DNA from: Lachnospiraceae bacterium
GTDB lineage: Bacteria; Bacillota; Clostridia; Lachnospirales; Lachnospiraceae
Direction of reading: 5' to 3'
DNA: 45,092 nucleotides
NCBI GenBank assembly: GCA_017436305.1
Contig: JAFSDJ010000015.1
Span: 1 to 45,092 of the forward strand
The position numbers and the translations under genes were made by a program. This document shows, in pieces, positions 25,949-34,319 of this stretch; the first letter of the stretch is position 1, and each line of letters opens with the position of its first letter. The notes under the pieces are model-generated. The model searched no databases and was not told the origin of the DNA. It worked only from the letters and a program-made list of their open reading frames with translations.

Positions 25949-27544
25949 TCATTCCGCGCCATTGACAAGTCCGTCTAAAATTTTTTTGGCTTTATATGCG
26001 GACAGGTTAAAGTTTCGGATACCCATGTCCTCTGTTTTCTGTTTTATTCTATCATAATAATATTCCATGCCATAATCGGCGTCATCTAAATCAGCTTCCG
26101 GTTTCAGAATGCCTGCTTCTGCTAAAACAGGTGCCGCATCCAGACTCAGATTATAAAATAGATAACTTTCATCCAGATACATCTTTGGATAATCATATTC
26201 TGCTGTTCCCATCTCCTTCACACTTTCGCCAACTGCCTTATTAATATTGTATTTGGCAATATAGTAGTCCGGCTTGGAGAAACTGAAAATCAGGTAGCAT
26301 AGGGTAACTACTACCATGCAATAGCGGAATAATAAAAACTCTTTCTTGTAAATGGATATTAAAAGTCCTGCCAACAATAATGCAAGTACTGCCAGAGTCC
26401 ATAATACTAAAACCCGTAAAAAGGTTAAATCATATGTTCTTACATATAAAATCATTCGCATGGCACTAGAGGCAATCATAATGTAAGTACATGCAGAAAA
26501 TATTGATAAAATAATTTTAAGCACTATATGGTCTTTAAATCTTTCCACACAGACAAGTACAATAAACAAGTTAATCATACATACAAAAAGCAGTTCAAAG
26601 AAACCTTCTCTTGCATATTCTGCATAATTGTAGCCTGCCGGAAGCTCCATATTTCCCATAAATAAATATACAATCTGAATTGCGCTAAACAGCACATATA
26701 TGGCTGCCATTAAAGAAGTTACTGTAATGGCAATAAGGGGCTCCCACGTCTTTTGACTGGGACATTCTTCTGTAAGCTGTTTTTTAGAAAGCCACACAAT
26801 CATACCAAAGGAGCCTAACATAGCAAACACTGTGGTAAAAGCAATACCAACAAAATGCTCTGGCACAACAATATTTTTAAATAAATCCTGAAAAATCTCA
26901 CGAAATACTGCATCGGCACTCATAAGGCAGGCACAAACTACCATAAGCAGTGGAATTGCTATTAAAATTCCCAGCCAGACATATTTCATTTTGCTGTCCT
27001 TGCCCTTTGCTGCTTCCTTTTTCCTATTATAGTAGGAGAAGCTCTTTGGCAAATAGTGAAGATTTCCAATGGAGCCAAAAAACAATGTGAAAATGGCAGA
27101 AAACTGCTTTCCAAAACGCCACTGTCTGTCTTCATAAAAATGGTGTAGTAAAAATCCAAATACCAAAAATGTCATTCCGGTACAATTAAAGAAAATAAGC
27201 ACTCCACTTGTGGTTAAAAAGTTAGACACACCTAACAGGCATGCTGTAACAATATAAAACCAGGCATCTTTTTTCAATGTAATTTCCAGCTTTTTCATAC
27301 AAGTAATAAAATATGCAAAAGTGCCTGCCATAAACAACGGCATGGTAATACCTGATTTGTTTTTATATAAGCAAAAGCAATAAAAAATTCCGTACACAAT
27401 ACTGAGTACACCAAAAAACTGAAAGTTAGTCAGAATCCTTTTTACTTTATCGTTTTCATTTGCCAATAAAATCTCTTTTTCTTCCTGCGGGATAACTGTC
27501 TCTGTCTGCGGTACAGATAGGTTAGGATAGTTATTTTCATTCAT
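25949..27544 (-). CDS. DUF4173/DUF4153 polytopic membrane protein
   Basis: This 531-residue membrane protein has about 12 hydrophobic helices, a charged N-terminal tail and a C-terminal soluble segment of about 100 residues. The segment YNYAEYAREGFFELLFVCMI is characteristic of the DUF4173 family as I know it. The function is unknown. It is the last gene of a three-gene operon with an XRE regulator and a DUF2975 membrane protein, suggesting control by that regulator. Confidence 0.8.
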   Translation of the reverse strand: MNENNYPNLSVPQTETVIPQEEKEILLANENDKVKRILTNFQFFGVLSIVYGIFYCFCLYKNKSGITMPLFMAGTFAYFITCMKKLEITLKKDAWFYIVTACLLGVSNFLTTSGVLIFFNCTGMTFLVFGFLLHHFYEDRQWRFGKQFSAIFTLFFGSIGNLHYLPKSFSYYNRKKEAAKGKDSKMKYVWLGILIAIPLLMVVCACLMSADAVFREIFQDLFKNIVVPEHFVGIAFTTVFAMLGSFGMIVWLSKKQLTEECPSQKTWEPLIAITVTSLMAAIYVLFSAIQIVYLFMGNMELPAGYNYAEYAREGFFELLFVCMINLFIVLVCVERFKDHIVLKIILSIFSACTYIMIASSAMRMILYVRTYDLTFLRVLVLWTLAVLALLLAGLLISIYKKEFLLFRYCMVVVTLCYLIFSFSKPDYYIAKYNINKAVGESVKEMGTAEYDYPKMYLDESYLFYNLSLDAAPVLAEAGILKPEADLDDADYGMEYYYDRIKQKTEDMGIRNFNLSAYKAKKILDGLVNGAE

Positions 27545-27557
27545 AATACATTCCTCT

Positions 27558-27782
27558 CTACTCCCCGCTATCCTCCTTATCCGGCACGTACTGAAGAATA
27601 TCTCCCGGCTGACAGTCTAAAGCTTTACAAATAGCATCAAGAGTTGTCAGTCTTACTGCCTTTGCCTTGTTATTTTTTAAAATAGACAAATTTGCCAGTG
27701 TAATGTCGATTTCTCCAGCTAACTCCGTTAAACCCACTTTTCGCTTTGCCATTTCTACGTCTAAGTTAATAATAATTGCCAT
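27558..27782 (-). CDS. small XRE-family regulator (YozG-like)
   Basis: This 74-residue protein is a single helix-turn-helix of the Cro/CI type. LTELAGEIDITLANLSILKN forms the HTH, and LDAICKALDCQPGDILQY is the typical end of the fold. Small regulators of this type commonly follow DUF2975 genes. It lies 12 bp after the DUF2975 gene and 13 bp before DUF4173. AT-rich palindromes upstream of the operon are candidate operators. Confidence 0.9.
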   Translation of the reverse strand: MAIIINLDVEMAKRKVGLTELAGEIDITLANLSILKNNKAKAVRLTTLDAICKALDCQPGDILQYVPDKEDSGE

Positions 27783-27794
27783 AACGCCGCCCTC

Positions 27795-28241
27795 CTATAT
27801 TGTAAAATCATTTTCCAGTTTATAGGTTACGGCTTTGTCAAATACTTCTGACAATACTTTACTAAAGAGTCCTGCAATTAAAAATACTAACACAACCACT
27901 AGTACTCCCGGCGTAATGTAAAGAAACAGGCGAATTACAGTAATGATTGCAATGCAAAAGCTGTAAGTTCCCATTTTACGAAGGCTTGTTACGTTTTCTG
28001 TAACAAAACAGTCGCCGTTTAGTACTGTTTTAAACATTTTTCTTAGTTCACCAATAATCAGTATTGCAAACACTCCTGACAAGAAAAATAAAATGATTAA
28101 CTGCACATAATATCTGCTGAAATAAGAGTTAATCTGTCCATACAATTTGAATGTAATGGGTAAGGAAAGACATACGGGTATTCCTAAAAAATACATAATG
28201 TCCAAAATCAATTTTGTAACTTTTGTTAATTTACTGTTCAT
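27795..28241 (-). CDS. DUF2975 membrane protein
   Basis: This 148-residue protein has four membrane helices, with the conserved segment VLNGDCFVTENVTSLRKMG between helices two and three, typical of DUF2975. The function is unknown. The ATG is preceded by AAAGGA, part of the 12-bp palindrome AAAGGATCCTTT. First gene of the operon. Confidence 0.85.
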   Translation of the reverse strand: MNSKLTKVTKLILDIMYFLGIPVCLSLPITFKLYGQINSYFSRYYVQLIILFFLSGVFAILIIGELRKMFKTVLNGDCFVTENVTSLRKMGTYSFCIAIITVIRLFLYITPGVLVVVLVFLIAGLFSKVLSEVFDKAVTYKLENDFTI

Positions 28242-28338
28242 AAAGGATCCTTTCTAATTGCTTAATTTGGAGCTTTGGCCTAAGCTCCTACACGTGTGTA
28301 AATGAAATTGGCATATGATTCCTTTTTTCATTTACCAC

Positions 28339-28367
28339 AATATACCACTCTCCAAATCGAAAGTCAA
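28339..28367 (-). promoter_or_regulatory. promoter of the DUF2975 operon with adjacent palindromes
   Basis: -35 TTGACT (28362-28367) and -10 TATATT (28339-28344), spacer 17 bp, on the minus strand. Directly upstream are palindromes ATAAATTTAT (28369-28378) and AATAAATATTTATT (28387-28400), enclosed by AAATCGA/TCGATTT arms (28354-28360 and 28406-28412). They are candidate binding sites for the operon's XRE protein. The leader also has a GGAGCTT/AAGCTCC hairpin (28270-28289). Confidence 0.65.
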
Positions 28368-28413
28368 TATAAATTTATCGTAAATCAATAAATATTTATT
28401 ATTTCTCGATTTT

Positions 28414-28466
28414 AGTTGAACGTATTGTGACCGTAAAGTTTAAATTGTAAAGTTGACCGTATTGTG
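28414..28466. repeat. 16-bp direct repeat pair
   Basis: AGTTGAACGTATTGTG (28414-28429) recurs as AGTTGACCGTATTGTG (28451-28466), one mismatch, 37 bp apart start to start, with related GACCGTA and GTAAAGTT fragments between. This is the 390-bp gene-free stretch between the DUF2975 operon and the P-II gene. Besides these repeats, the promoter and the terminator, I see nothing in it. Confidence 0.6.
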
Positions 28467-28489
28467 TCGCCAAAGTTGTTGCTAACGCA

Positions 28490-28519
28490 GAATAAGGGGA
28501 AACATTTCCTGTTTCCCCT
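28490..28519 (-). terminator. terminator downstream of the P-II gene
   Basis: A perfect 8-bp stem GGGGAAAC/GTTTCCCC with a 7-nt loop; the minus strand continues TTATTC, a weak U-tract. It lies about 115 bp after the P-II stop. Confidence 0.65.
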
Positions 28520-28632
28520 CCTGTTTTGGTAAAGCTTTTCCGTATTCTCTTTTGAATCACTCCTCTATACTTACTATAATTTAAGTATATTGGTTTTGCC
28601 TTCTTTTATGAAATTAATCTTATTTTTTCTGT

Positions 28633-28977
28633 TCATTCCAATGCCTCATCTCCTATTTCACCAGTACGAATTTTTACTGCATTTTCAATATTTTTAATAA
28701 AGATTTTTCCATCTCCGAAGCTTCCCGTATTCAACTCAGAAAGAACTTTTTTAATGATTCCATCCACGATTTCATCTTTAACAACGGTACGGACACTTAA
28801 CTTTGGTAACAGATTTACTCCAACGTTATCATCTCTCGTATAAACTTGTCTTACTCCCTTTTGTTTTCCATATCCAAATATATTAGAAATCATGACACCA
28901 TTTGCTCCTTCACTGTCGAGTATTCTCTTCAAATTCTCCAGCTTTTCCGGCTTTATAATTATTTCCAACTCTTTCAT
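28633..28977 (-). CDS. P-II family nitrogen regulatory protein
   Basis: P-II proteins sense 2-oxoglutarate and ATP/ADP and control nitrogen uptake or metabolism by protein contact. The 114-residue length, the KQKG motif before the T-loop, NLLPKLSVRTVV, and the C-terminal signature TGSFGDGKIFI with RTGEIGDEAL identify the family. The T-loop carries Y46 but has N near position 51, where enteric GlnB has the uridylylated Tyr, so that modification is unlikely. No amtB is adjacent. Upstream in the same direction is an amino-acid permease, suggesting the permease or its catabolic operon is the partner. Confidence 0.92.
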   Translation of the reverse strand: MKELEIIIKPEKLENLKRILDSEGANGVMISNIFGYGKQKGVRQVYTRDDNVGVNLLPKLSVRTVVKDEIVDGIIKKVLSELNTGSFGDGKIFIKNIENAVKIRTGEIGDEALE

Positions 28978-29033
28978 AGAATCACACTCCTCGTATAATA
29001 ATTTTATAGACCTCTCATACAGAGGCTATAGAC

Positions 29034-29084
29034 TTATTTTTTATGATGTAGGTATTGGATGAATTGTTGGACATCCTTTTCCAT
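29034..29084 (-). pseudogene. possible relic N-terminus of a tyrosine recombinase
   Basis: A 16-codon reading frame, MEKDVQQFIQYLHHKK then stop, resembles the first residues of XerC/XerD-like integrases (an E-x-x-x-x-F-I-x-Y-L pattern). The rest of an integrase is absent. It lies between the candidate RNA and the P-II gene. The match is short and may be chance. Confidence 0.3.
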
Positions 29085-29121
29085 ACCCAAATAGTTAATA
29101 AGTTACTTTATTGTTATTACC

Positions 29122-29277
29122 AAGAAAGCTTGCAACCCTAATGCTACGCTAAGACTTATTGCACAAATGCTGAAACCCGGTATTTAGCCACCAGCAGGGT
29201 ATTTCTTACTAGTGAATACTCATAACGCAAGGGTCAGGTTGGCGTAGTGTTCTAGGATAAACCATGATTACTTTCTT
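29122..29277 (-). ncRNA. candidate structured RNA with pseudoknots
   Basis: This 363-bp gene-free interval has several mutually compatible pairings. The closing stem is AAGAAAG (29122-29128) with CTTTCTT (29271-29277). CTACGC (29144-29149) pairs with GCGTAG (29242-29247). TGCTG (29168-29172) pairs with CAGCA (29192-29196), crossing ACCC (29175-29178) with GGGT (29197-29200) as an H-type pseudoknot. CAACC/GGTTG (29133-29137 and 29237-29241) gives a second crossing pair. Strand is inferred from flanking genes. I cannot name the family; the raiA motif is one candidate to test. Confidence 0.5.
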
Positions 29278-29340
29278 TTTATTTCTGCACTTGATTTCAA
29301 TCAAGACTTTTTATAAAAATGGTTCCTGCCATTTTAACAC

Positions 29341-30759
29341 TTAGAATTCCTTATCACCTTCTGGTGTCTTCATCCATACCTTCTCTTTTGGCCATTTTAT
29401 AAAGAGCATGTAGAACCACAGCAGTAAACCTACTCCCATATAGCCTACAAATCCAATCCATGTTGCCTTTCCTATACCGATTGTACAGAACAACGCAATC
29501 ACTGCCATAATGATTAGTGATGCAACTTTTAACCATGCGGCACATTTATAAGGTCTTTCCCATTTCGGATGCCTTTTATCCGCAACCAGAGAAGAAATAG
29601 AAGTAATCACATAACAAAGTGCACAAGCAAATGCCATCAAGTCAAAAAATGCTGTAATAGACTGCATTGCAATAAATCCAATACTTACAACCAGAATTAA
29701 GATATTCGGCAAAGTAGGCTGGTTATATTTATTCGTATAAGAAAACGGCTTTGGTAAAAAGTTCTGCCGTCCCATTGCATAAATCATACGAACACCCGAA
29801 TACCAGAAACCCAATACAGACGTTCCTATCGGAAATACAACACCAACAATTCCCATTACCATTACGAATGGTGCAATTTTATCTCCAAAGCACTTTGTTA
29901 AAGCGCTAAAGGTAATAAACGGAGAGCAAGCACCATTATTTGTCAATTCTCCCCATGGCATAACTCCCGCCATACAGAAATAGAAAATGGTATAAATGGC
30001 GCCACAAGTAATAACAGAACCAAGAATGGCTTTTTTCTGATCCTTAATTGGGAAATCTCCCTCTTCTACCATAGCCGGTACTGTTTCAAATCCAAAATAC
30101 GGTGTAATCATAAAAGAACAACCTACAATCCATGCAATTCCAGTGGATGCAAAGCTACCACCATACTGCTTCATATTGCTACTGGTAAAGAAGCTTGTAA
30201 AATTAGAAAGACTCCAATGTCCACTAAATAGGAACATCAAAGAACAAACTAAAATACCTACAATACCTGCGAATAACATAAAAGACTGTACCTTACCTGC
30301 AACTACGTTTTTATACATACTCAAAATACACCATGCACACAATACAAGGGCACCCACGATTACAGCTGACGTACCGGTAAGATTTAAATTAAATTGGTAA
30401 TTCAGCCAATCAATAATTCCAAGCACACCTGCTGCCGGAACTGCAATCCATGCACACATAATCAGCCACGCCGACCAAAAGCCTGCATGCTTATTCAAAC
30501 CTACGGTGTTAAACACCAGACAGGAACCCGTGCTCGGCAACATAGTAGAATATTCTGCATACACAAACGCAGTGGGTAGTACCGCTATCGTCATTAAGGC
30601 AAATGCTAAAAAAGTTGCCGGACCTGTGTATGACATAAAAATGCCATCCCAGTAACACATAAATGTAAAAATTGCACCGGTTGCCATTGCATACACATAC
30701 ACCAGTTTCATGGATTTTGACAATACACTTGTTTTTTCTCTCATTACAATATTATCCAT
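29341..30759 (-). CDS. APC-superfamily amino-acid permease
   Basis: This 472-residue secondary transporter has about 12 membrane helices. The APC-type elements are the broken first helix (VYVYAMATGAIFTFMCYWDG), the GFETVPAMVEEGDFP segment after helix 6, and YAMGRQNFLPKPFS between helices 8 and 9. AAGGAGG precedes the ATG. It is the last protein-coding gene of the kinase/PLP-enzyme/SDR operon, and so probably imports that pathway's substrate, an amino acid or amine. Confidence 0.9.
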   Translation of the reverse strand: MDNIVMREKTSVLSKSMKLVYVYAMATGAIFTFMCYWDGIFMSYTGPATFLAFALMTIAVLPTAFVYAEYSTMLPSTGSCLVFNTVGLNKHAGFWSAWLIMCAWIAVPAAGVLGIIDWLNYQFNLNLTGTSAVIVGALVLCAWCILSMYKNVVAGKVQSFMLFAGIVGILVCSLMFLFSGHWSLSNFTSFFTSSNMKQYGGSFASTGIAWIVGCSFMITPYFGFETVPAMVEEGDFPIKDQKKAILGSVITCGAIYTIFYFCMAGVMPWGELTNNGACSPFITFSALTKCFGDKIAPFVMVMGIVGVVFPIGTSVLGFWYSGVRMIYAMGRQNFLPKPFSYTNKYNQPTLPNILILVVSIGFIAMQSITAFFDLMAFACALCYVITSISSLVADKRHPKWERPYKCAAWLKVASLIIMAVIALFCTIGIGKATWIGFVGYMGVGLLLWFYMLFIKWPKEKVWMKTPEGDKEF

Positions 30760-30837
30760 AATAGTTTCCTCCTTTTTTTCATAACGTTATATATTAAATA
30801 AAAATTCAATAGAATGAAATCCTATTGCATCATTCTT

Positions 30838-31833
30838 TTAGCCGAACAGTCTTAAATACCGTTCTGCCAATTCTATGGTTCCGTCCATCCAGCCCACACT
30901 CAGTTCCGCAACCGGTCCTGATTCCTGATGACTAGCAAGCCATGCTGTAAGCTGCAAACGTCGCATCATAATAAAAGTATCAATCTCTTCAAAATCCGTA
31001 TCTGTGAAAGGCAGCACCTTTCGATAACCATCCAGCCATGCATTAACAAACTTTGGGACAATTGGCTTTTCTTCAATAAAACTTAGAGCAGATGCTAAAT
31101 CATGTAAATGCCATCCAAAACCACAATCATCAAAATCAATTACTTTTATCTGTTCACCTTCTAGTAAAAGGTTTGCCAAACGCAAATCCGCATGAATTAG
31201 TCCATAGTTGTTTTCTGTTTTTCCATATCTTTCTAACCGTTTTTTTATGATTGCAGCTACTTTTTCTAACATAATCTGAGCTTCCGGTGTCATGTCTTTA
31301 AAATCCTGCCATCTGCCCCAAGCTGCATTTTCTCCAATAATAGTGTCATAATTCCACTCAATTCTTTTCAGTATATCTGTGCCATTCCATATTTCTGTCT
31401 GTCTATGAAGGTATGCTGTTGTCTCTCCAAGATAAGTAAATTGTTTCACCATGCGTGACTCATTATTTTCATCCGGAGCCTCTCCCGGTAAATATTCACA
31501 CATCACACAATAATAATCCTTTCCATCACTTCCCTTAACAACCTGTATATCTTCTCCATTCACTCCTTTAATTGGATTTGCCACTATTAGTGGTGTATAC
31601 TCATTAATTTGATTTAACCATCTCATTTCCGAATTCAATTCATCCAATGTATGGTAACCTGGTCTACTAATACGAAGCACTCCGTCTTTTTCACCAGTTT
31701 CTTTATTCTTTACCATATAGGTTGCATTTTCAGAAAGAACTATCAACTGAGATTCATCCTTATCCTGCCACCCATATTTTTCTAATGCATCTGTCGCAAG
31801 TTGATTAAATAATTCTGTATTTTCAAATGCCAT
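30838..31833 (-). CDS. APH-fold small-molecule kinase (hydroxylysine/amino-alcohol kinase-like)
   Basis: This 331-residue protein has the aminoglycoside-phosphotransferase fold. The catalytic loop is HADLRLANLLL (H214, D216, N221) and the metal site IDFDD (D233), both intact. Next to a class-III PLP enzyme, the pairing recalls hydroxylysine kinase with its phospho-lyase, and amino-alcohol kinases. I start at MAFENTEL because GGAGG lies 8 nt upstream. An upstream in-frame start would extend into the neighbouring gene without a ribosome binding site. Homoserine or choline kinase-like activities are alternatives. Confidence 0.8.
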   Translation of the reverse strand: MAFENTELFNQLATDALEKYGWQDKDESQLIVLSENATYMVKNKETGEKDGVLRISRPGYHTLDELNSEMRWLNQINEYTPLIVANPIKGVNGEDIQVVKGSDGKDYYCVMCEYLPGEAPDENNESRMVKQFTYLGETTAYLHRQTEIWNGTDILKRIEWNYDTIIGENAAWGRWQDFKDMTPEAQIMLEKVAAIIKKRLERYGKTENNYGLIHADLRLANLLLEGEQIKVIDFDDCGFGWHLHDLASALSFIEEKPIVPKFVNAWLDGYRKVLPFTDTDFEEIDTFIMMRRLQLTAWLASHQESGPVAELSVGWMDGTIELAERYLRLFG

Positions 31834-31857
31834 AACATCATCCTCCATTCTATAGAG

Positions 31858-31897
31858 CAAGGGGGTACAGCTACCCCTTTGTAGCCGTACCCCCTTG
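31858..31897. other. strong intercistronic hairpin
   Basis: Arms CAAGGGGGTAC and GTACCCCCTTG (11 bp, perfect), then a one-nt mismatch and GCTAC/GTAGC inside. It sits between the stop of the PLP-enzyme gene and the kinase ribosome binding site and has no U-tract. It more likely stabilises or processes the mRNA than ends it. Confidence 0.75.
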
Positions 31898-31915
31898 TAC
31901 CATATCTTTGTCACC

Positions 31916-33199
31916 TTAAGACTGTGCCAAGATATCTGCCTCTGCTTCTTTAATTCCTTTTGCCATTTTCTCAAGAAGTTCATTGCAATATTCCTTTGTT
32001 ACAAGAATACCCGGTTTAAACTGAAGAACACTTGGATCAAGCTGAGAATAGATTGCCCAGACACCATTCTCATATAAGTGCTGCATTACCGGAATAGCAC
32101 CTTCCTTTCCTGCAAACTCCAGTCCAAAAATAGTACCACATTGGCGAATTCCGGTAAAAGTCTCTGGATTCTCTTTTCTAATTTCATCCAGTCCTTTTCT
32201 CAAATAATCTGAAACAAAATCAACATTCTTTTTGGTTTCCGGTCTGTTCAAAATCTCAAATACCTTTAATGCACAGGCACATCCTAATTCAGAACCACCG
32301 AAGGTAGCCATATGAGCACTTCCATCCTGCGTCATCCAATAGGAAGCTTTTTCATTTAAGATGGCAGCTGAAATTGGATAGATACCACCAGAAAATCCTT
32401 TTGAAGTAACAATAATGTCTGGTGTCACACCGTATTTTGTGATTGCCCACATCTCACCACTTCGCAACAATCCTGTTTGCACCTCATCTGCAATATATAA
32501 GGTTCCATATTTTTCACATAACTTTTTAACCGCTGGCAAATACCCTTCTTTCGGCATTAAAAATCCATAAGTTGCCGGAATGGTTTCTAATATTGCAGCT
32601 GCAACATCTTCACCCTTTAATGCTTCTTCCATTGCTTCAATGTCATTGAAAGGGACTTTTACATACTCATCATTTCCCTTATCTGCCAGAAAGATTTTGG
32701 AATATCTATCATTTCCTGCAGCAACTGCAAGTCCGGTATGTCCATGATATGCATTCTGAATACATACTATTTTTTTTCTTTTGGTAGCAGAACGCGCACA
32801 CTTTAGCGCAAAATCCACAATTTCTCCACCACTAGATCCATAAATTACATGTTTCATTCCCTCTGGAGATGCTTTAATTACTGTTTCTGCCAAAGTCGCC
32901 TTTAGAGGTGAAGGAAAATGATGATTTCCTATATCGACATACTTAGTTGCCTCCACTAACGCATCTATCACCTCGGGATTCCTATGTCCTAAACTATATG
33001 TACCACCATTGATATGTACATCCATCAGCTTCTTTCCACCCATATCCCAGAAATAGTAACCTTCTCTTTTTCCAATCAACAGGTCAATTTTTAAATCCAG
33101 CCACTCTTTTGTTTTTCCGCTGTTCCAATGCTCTATTGATTTTTGGAACACCTCCTCTTTTGATAACTGAAATACTTCTTCACAGATTGATTTTGCCAT
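31916..33199 (-). CDS. class-III PLP-dependent aminotransferase or phospho-lyase
   Basis: This 427-residue fold-type I enzyme has ADEVQTGL (D238 contacts the PLP ring nitrogen) and TSKGFSGG with Schiff-base K267, plus the phosphate-binding GSSGGE (121-126). Class III includes ornithine/GABA transaminases and the amine-O-phosphate phospho-lyases. The adjacent APH-fold kinase favours a lyase acting on an O-phosphorylated amine, but sequence alone does not exclude a transaminase. The ATG of MAKSICEE has GAGGAG 9 nt upstream. An ATG three codons earlier would touch that site. Confidence 0.85.
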   Translation of the reverse strand: MAKSICEEVFQLSKEEVFQKSIEHWNSGKTKEWLDLKIDLLIGKREGYYFWDMGGKKLMDVHINGGTYSLGHRNPEVIDALVEATKYVDIGNHHFPSPLKATLAETVIKASPEGMKHVIYGSSGGEIVDFALKCARSATKRKKIVCIQNAYHGHTGLAVAAGNDRYSKIFLADKGNDEYVKVPFNDIEAMEEALKGEDVAAAILETIPATYGFLMPKEGYLPAVKKLCEKYGTLYIADEVQTGLLRSGEMWAITKYGVTPDIIVTSKGFSGGIYPISAAILNEKASYWMTQDGSAHMATFGGSELGCACALKVFEILNRPETKKNVDFVSDYLRKGLDEIRKENPETFTGIRQCGTIFGLEFAGKEGAIPVMQHLYENGVWAIYSQLDPSVLQFKPGILVTKEYCNELLEKMAKGIKEAEADILAQS

Positions 33200-33234
33200 A
33201 ATGTCCATCTCCTCTTCTTTTTTATATCACGAAA

Positions 33235-34293
33235 TCATTTATTTTTTTCGTATAGCTCTTCCAACATTTTCTGATATGACGTAGGGCAATACCCTGTTTT
33301 TTTCTTGAAAATCTTTGCAAAATATTCAGAATCCGAATATCCTACTGTGGATGCCACATCATATATCTTCATCCTGCTATCTCTTAAAAGAACTTTTGCT
33401 CTATCCACTTTCACTTCTGCCATGTAGTCAGTAAAGTTCATTCCTGTTGTTTTCTTAAAAATGTGGCTTACATAACTGGGATTTAAGTACACACCTTCTG
33501 CCACACTTTCTAAAGATAGTTTTTCATCTACATGCACTACCACATATTTGCCAATACGATAAACCAGCTTATCATCAATCATCTGGTATTTTACTACCAT
33601 CTTGCTTGCCTCTTGAAAACACCTTGCCCATTCCTTAATAATGTCTTCCTTTCTCATAAGCGAGAAACCAAATTTATAAGTAAAATCATTACGATAAAGA
33701 AACTTTTCAAGCCATGGTTTTCTATCAATTAAAATTTCATAGATGTGATTTTTTGCCTTATCTGCTATTACCTGACAGTTAATGGCATCTCTTTTCCAAT
33801 CCTCGTAAATCTGGTCTATCATATTCTGAATAATAATTTCTTCCTGACCACCTCCAAGGAATATGTTATCTATTAAAGCATCTATCTTCATTTGTAAATC
33901 ATTCACCACATAACCAAGTCCTATCATGTCATACACTCGCACTAGAGCTTCCTCCAGTTGCCTCGCATCCAATGGCTGTATCAAGTAGTCAAACGCAGCA
34001 TTTAAAAAAATTTTCCTTACTACTTCATACGACTTCTCATATCCAATCATGATAATTTTGATTCCCAGAAAAAGATTTGTAATTTGTTTTAATTTCTCTA
34101 TAGAAGAAACTTCATTTTGTTCCATAACCAGAAGAAAAATGTTTGGGCGCTTTGTATCTAAATAGGTATATATCTCATCTTCATCCTGAATCACTTCTAT
34201 CAATTCAAAATCATTCCGAATAGACCAAAAGGACATCGCTTTTATCTTTTCTGCCACATGTCCACTTTTATCATAAATGCCTACATATTGCAT
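33235..34293 (-). CDS. AraC-family regulator with degenerate receiver domain
   Basis: This 352-residue protein has an N-terminal CheY-like domain (1-125), a linker, and a C-terminal double HTH of the AraC family (about 255-350; SLESVAEGVYLNPSYVSHIFKK, then IYDVASTVGYSDSEYFAKIFKKKTG). In the receiver, the phospho-acceptor strand reads FLLVMEQNE where FLLDIxMP is expected, so the Asp is missing and the N-terminal acidic pair is reduced. It probably responds to a ligand or partner, since no histidine kinase is nearby. Its place inside the SDR operon suggests it controls that operon. Confidence 0.88.
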   Translation of the reverse strand: MQYVGIYDKSGHVAEKIKAMSFWSIRNDFELIEVIQDEDEIYTYLDTKRPNIFLLVMEQNEVSSIEKLKQITNLFLGIKIIMIGYEKSYEVVRKIFLNAAFDYLIQPLDARQLEEALVRVYDMIGLGYVVNDLQMKIDALIDNIFLGGGQEEIIIQNMIDQIYEDWKRDAINCQVIADKAKNHIYEILIDRKPWLEKFLYRNDFTYKFGFSLMRKEDIIKEWARCFQEASKMVVKYQMIDDKLVYRIGKYVVVHVDEKLSLESVAEGVYLNPSYVSHIFKKTTGMNFTDYMAEVKVDRAKVLLRDSRMKIYDVASTVGYSDSEYFAKIFKKKTGYCPTSYQKMLEELYEKNK

Positions 34294-34319
34294 CCCGTCA
34301 CCGCCCTATTTCAAATTCT

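Noticed and set aside
28242-28253. Perfect palindrome AAAGGATCCTTT at the DUF2975 ribosome binding site
   Set aside because: With no loop it cannot form an intramolecular hairpin, and a 12-bp palindrome containing AAGGA can occur by chance.
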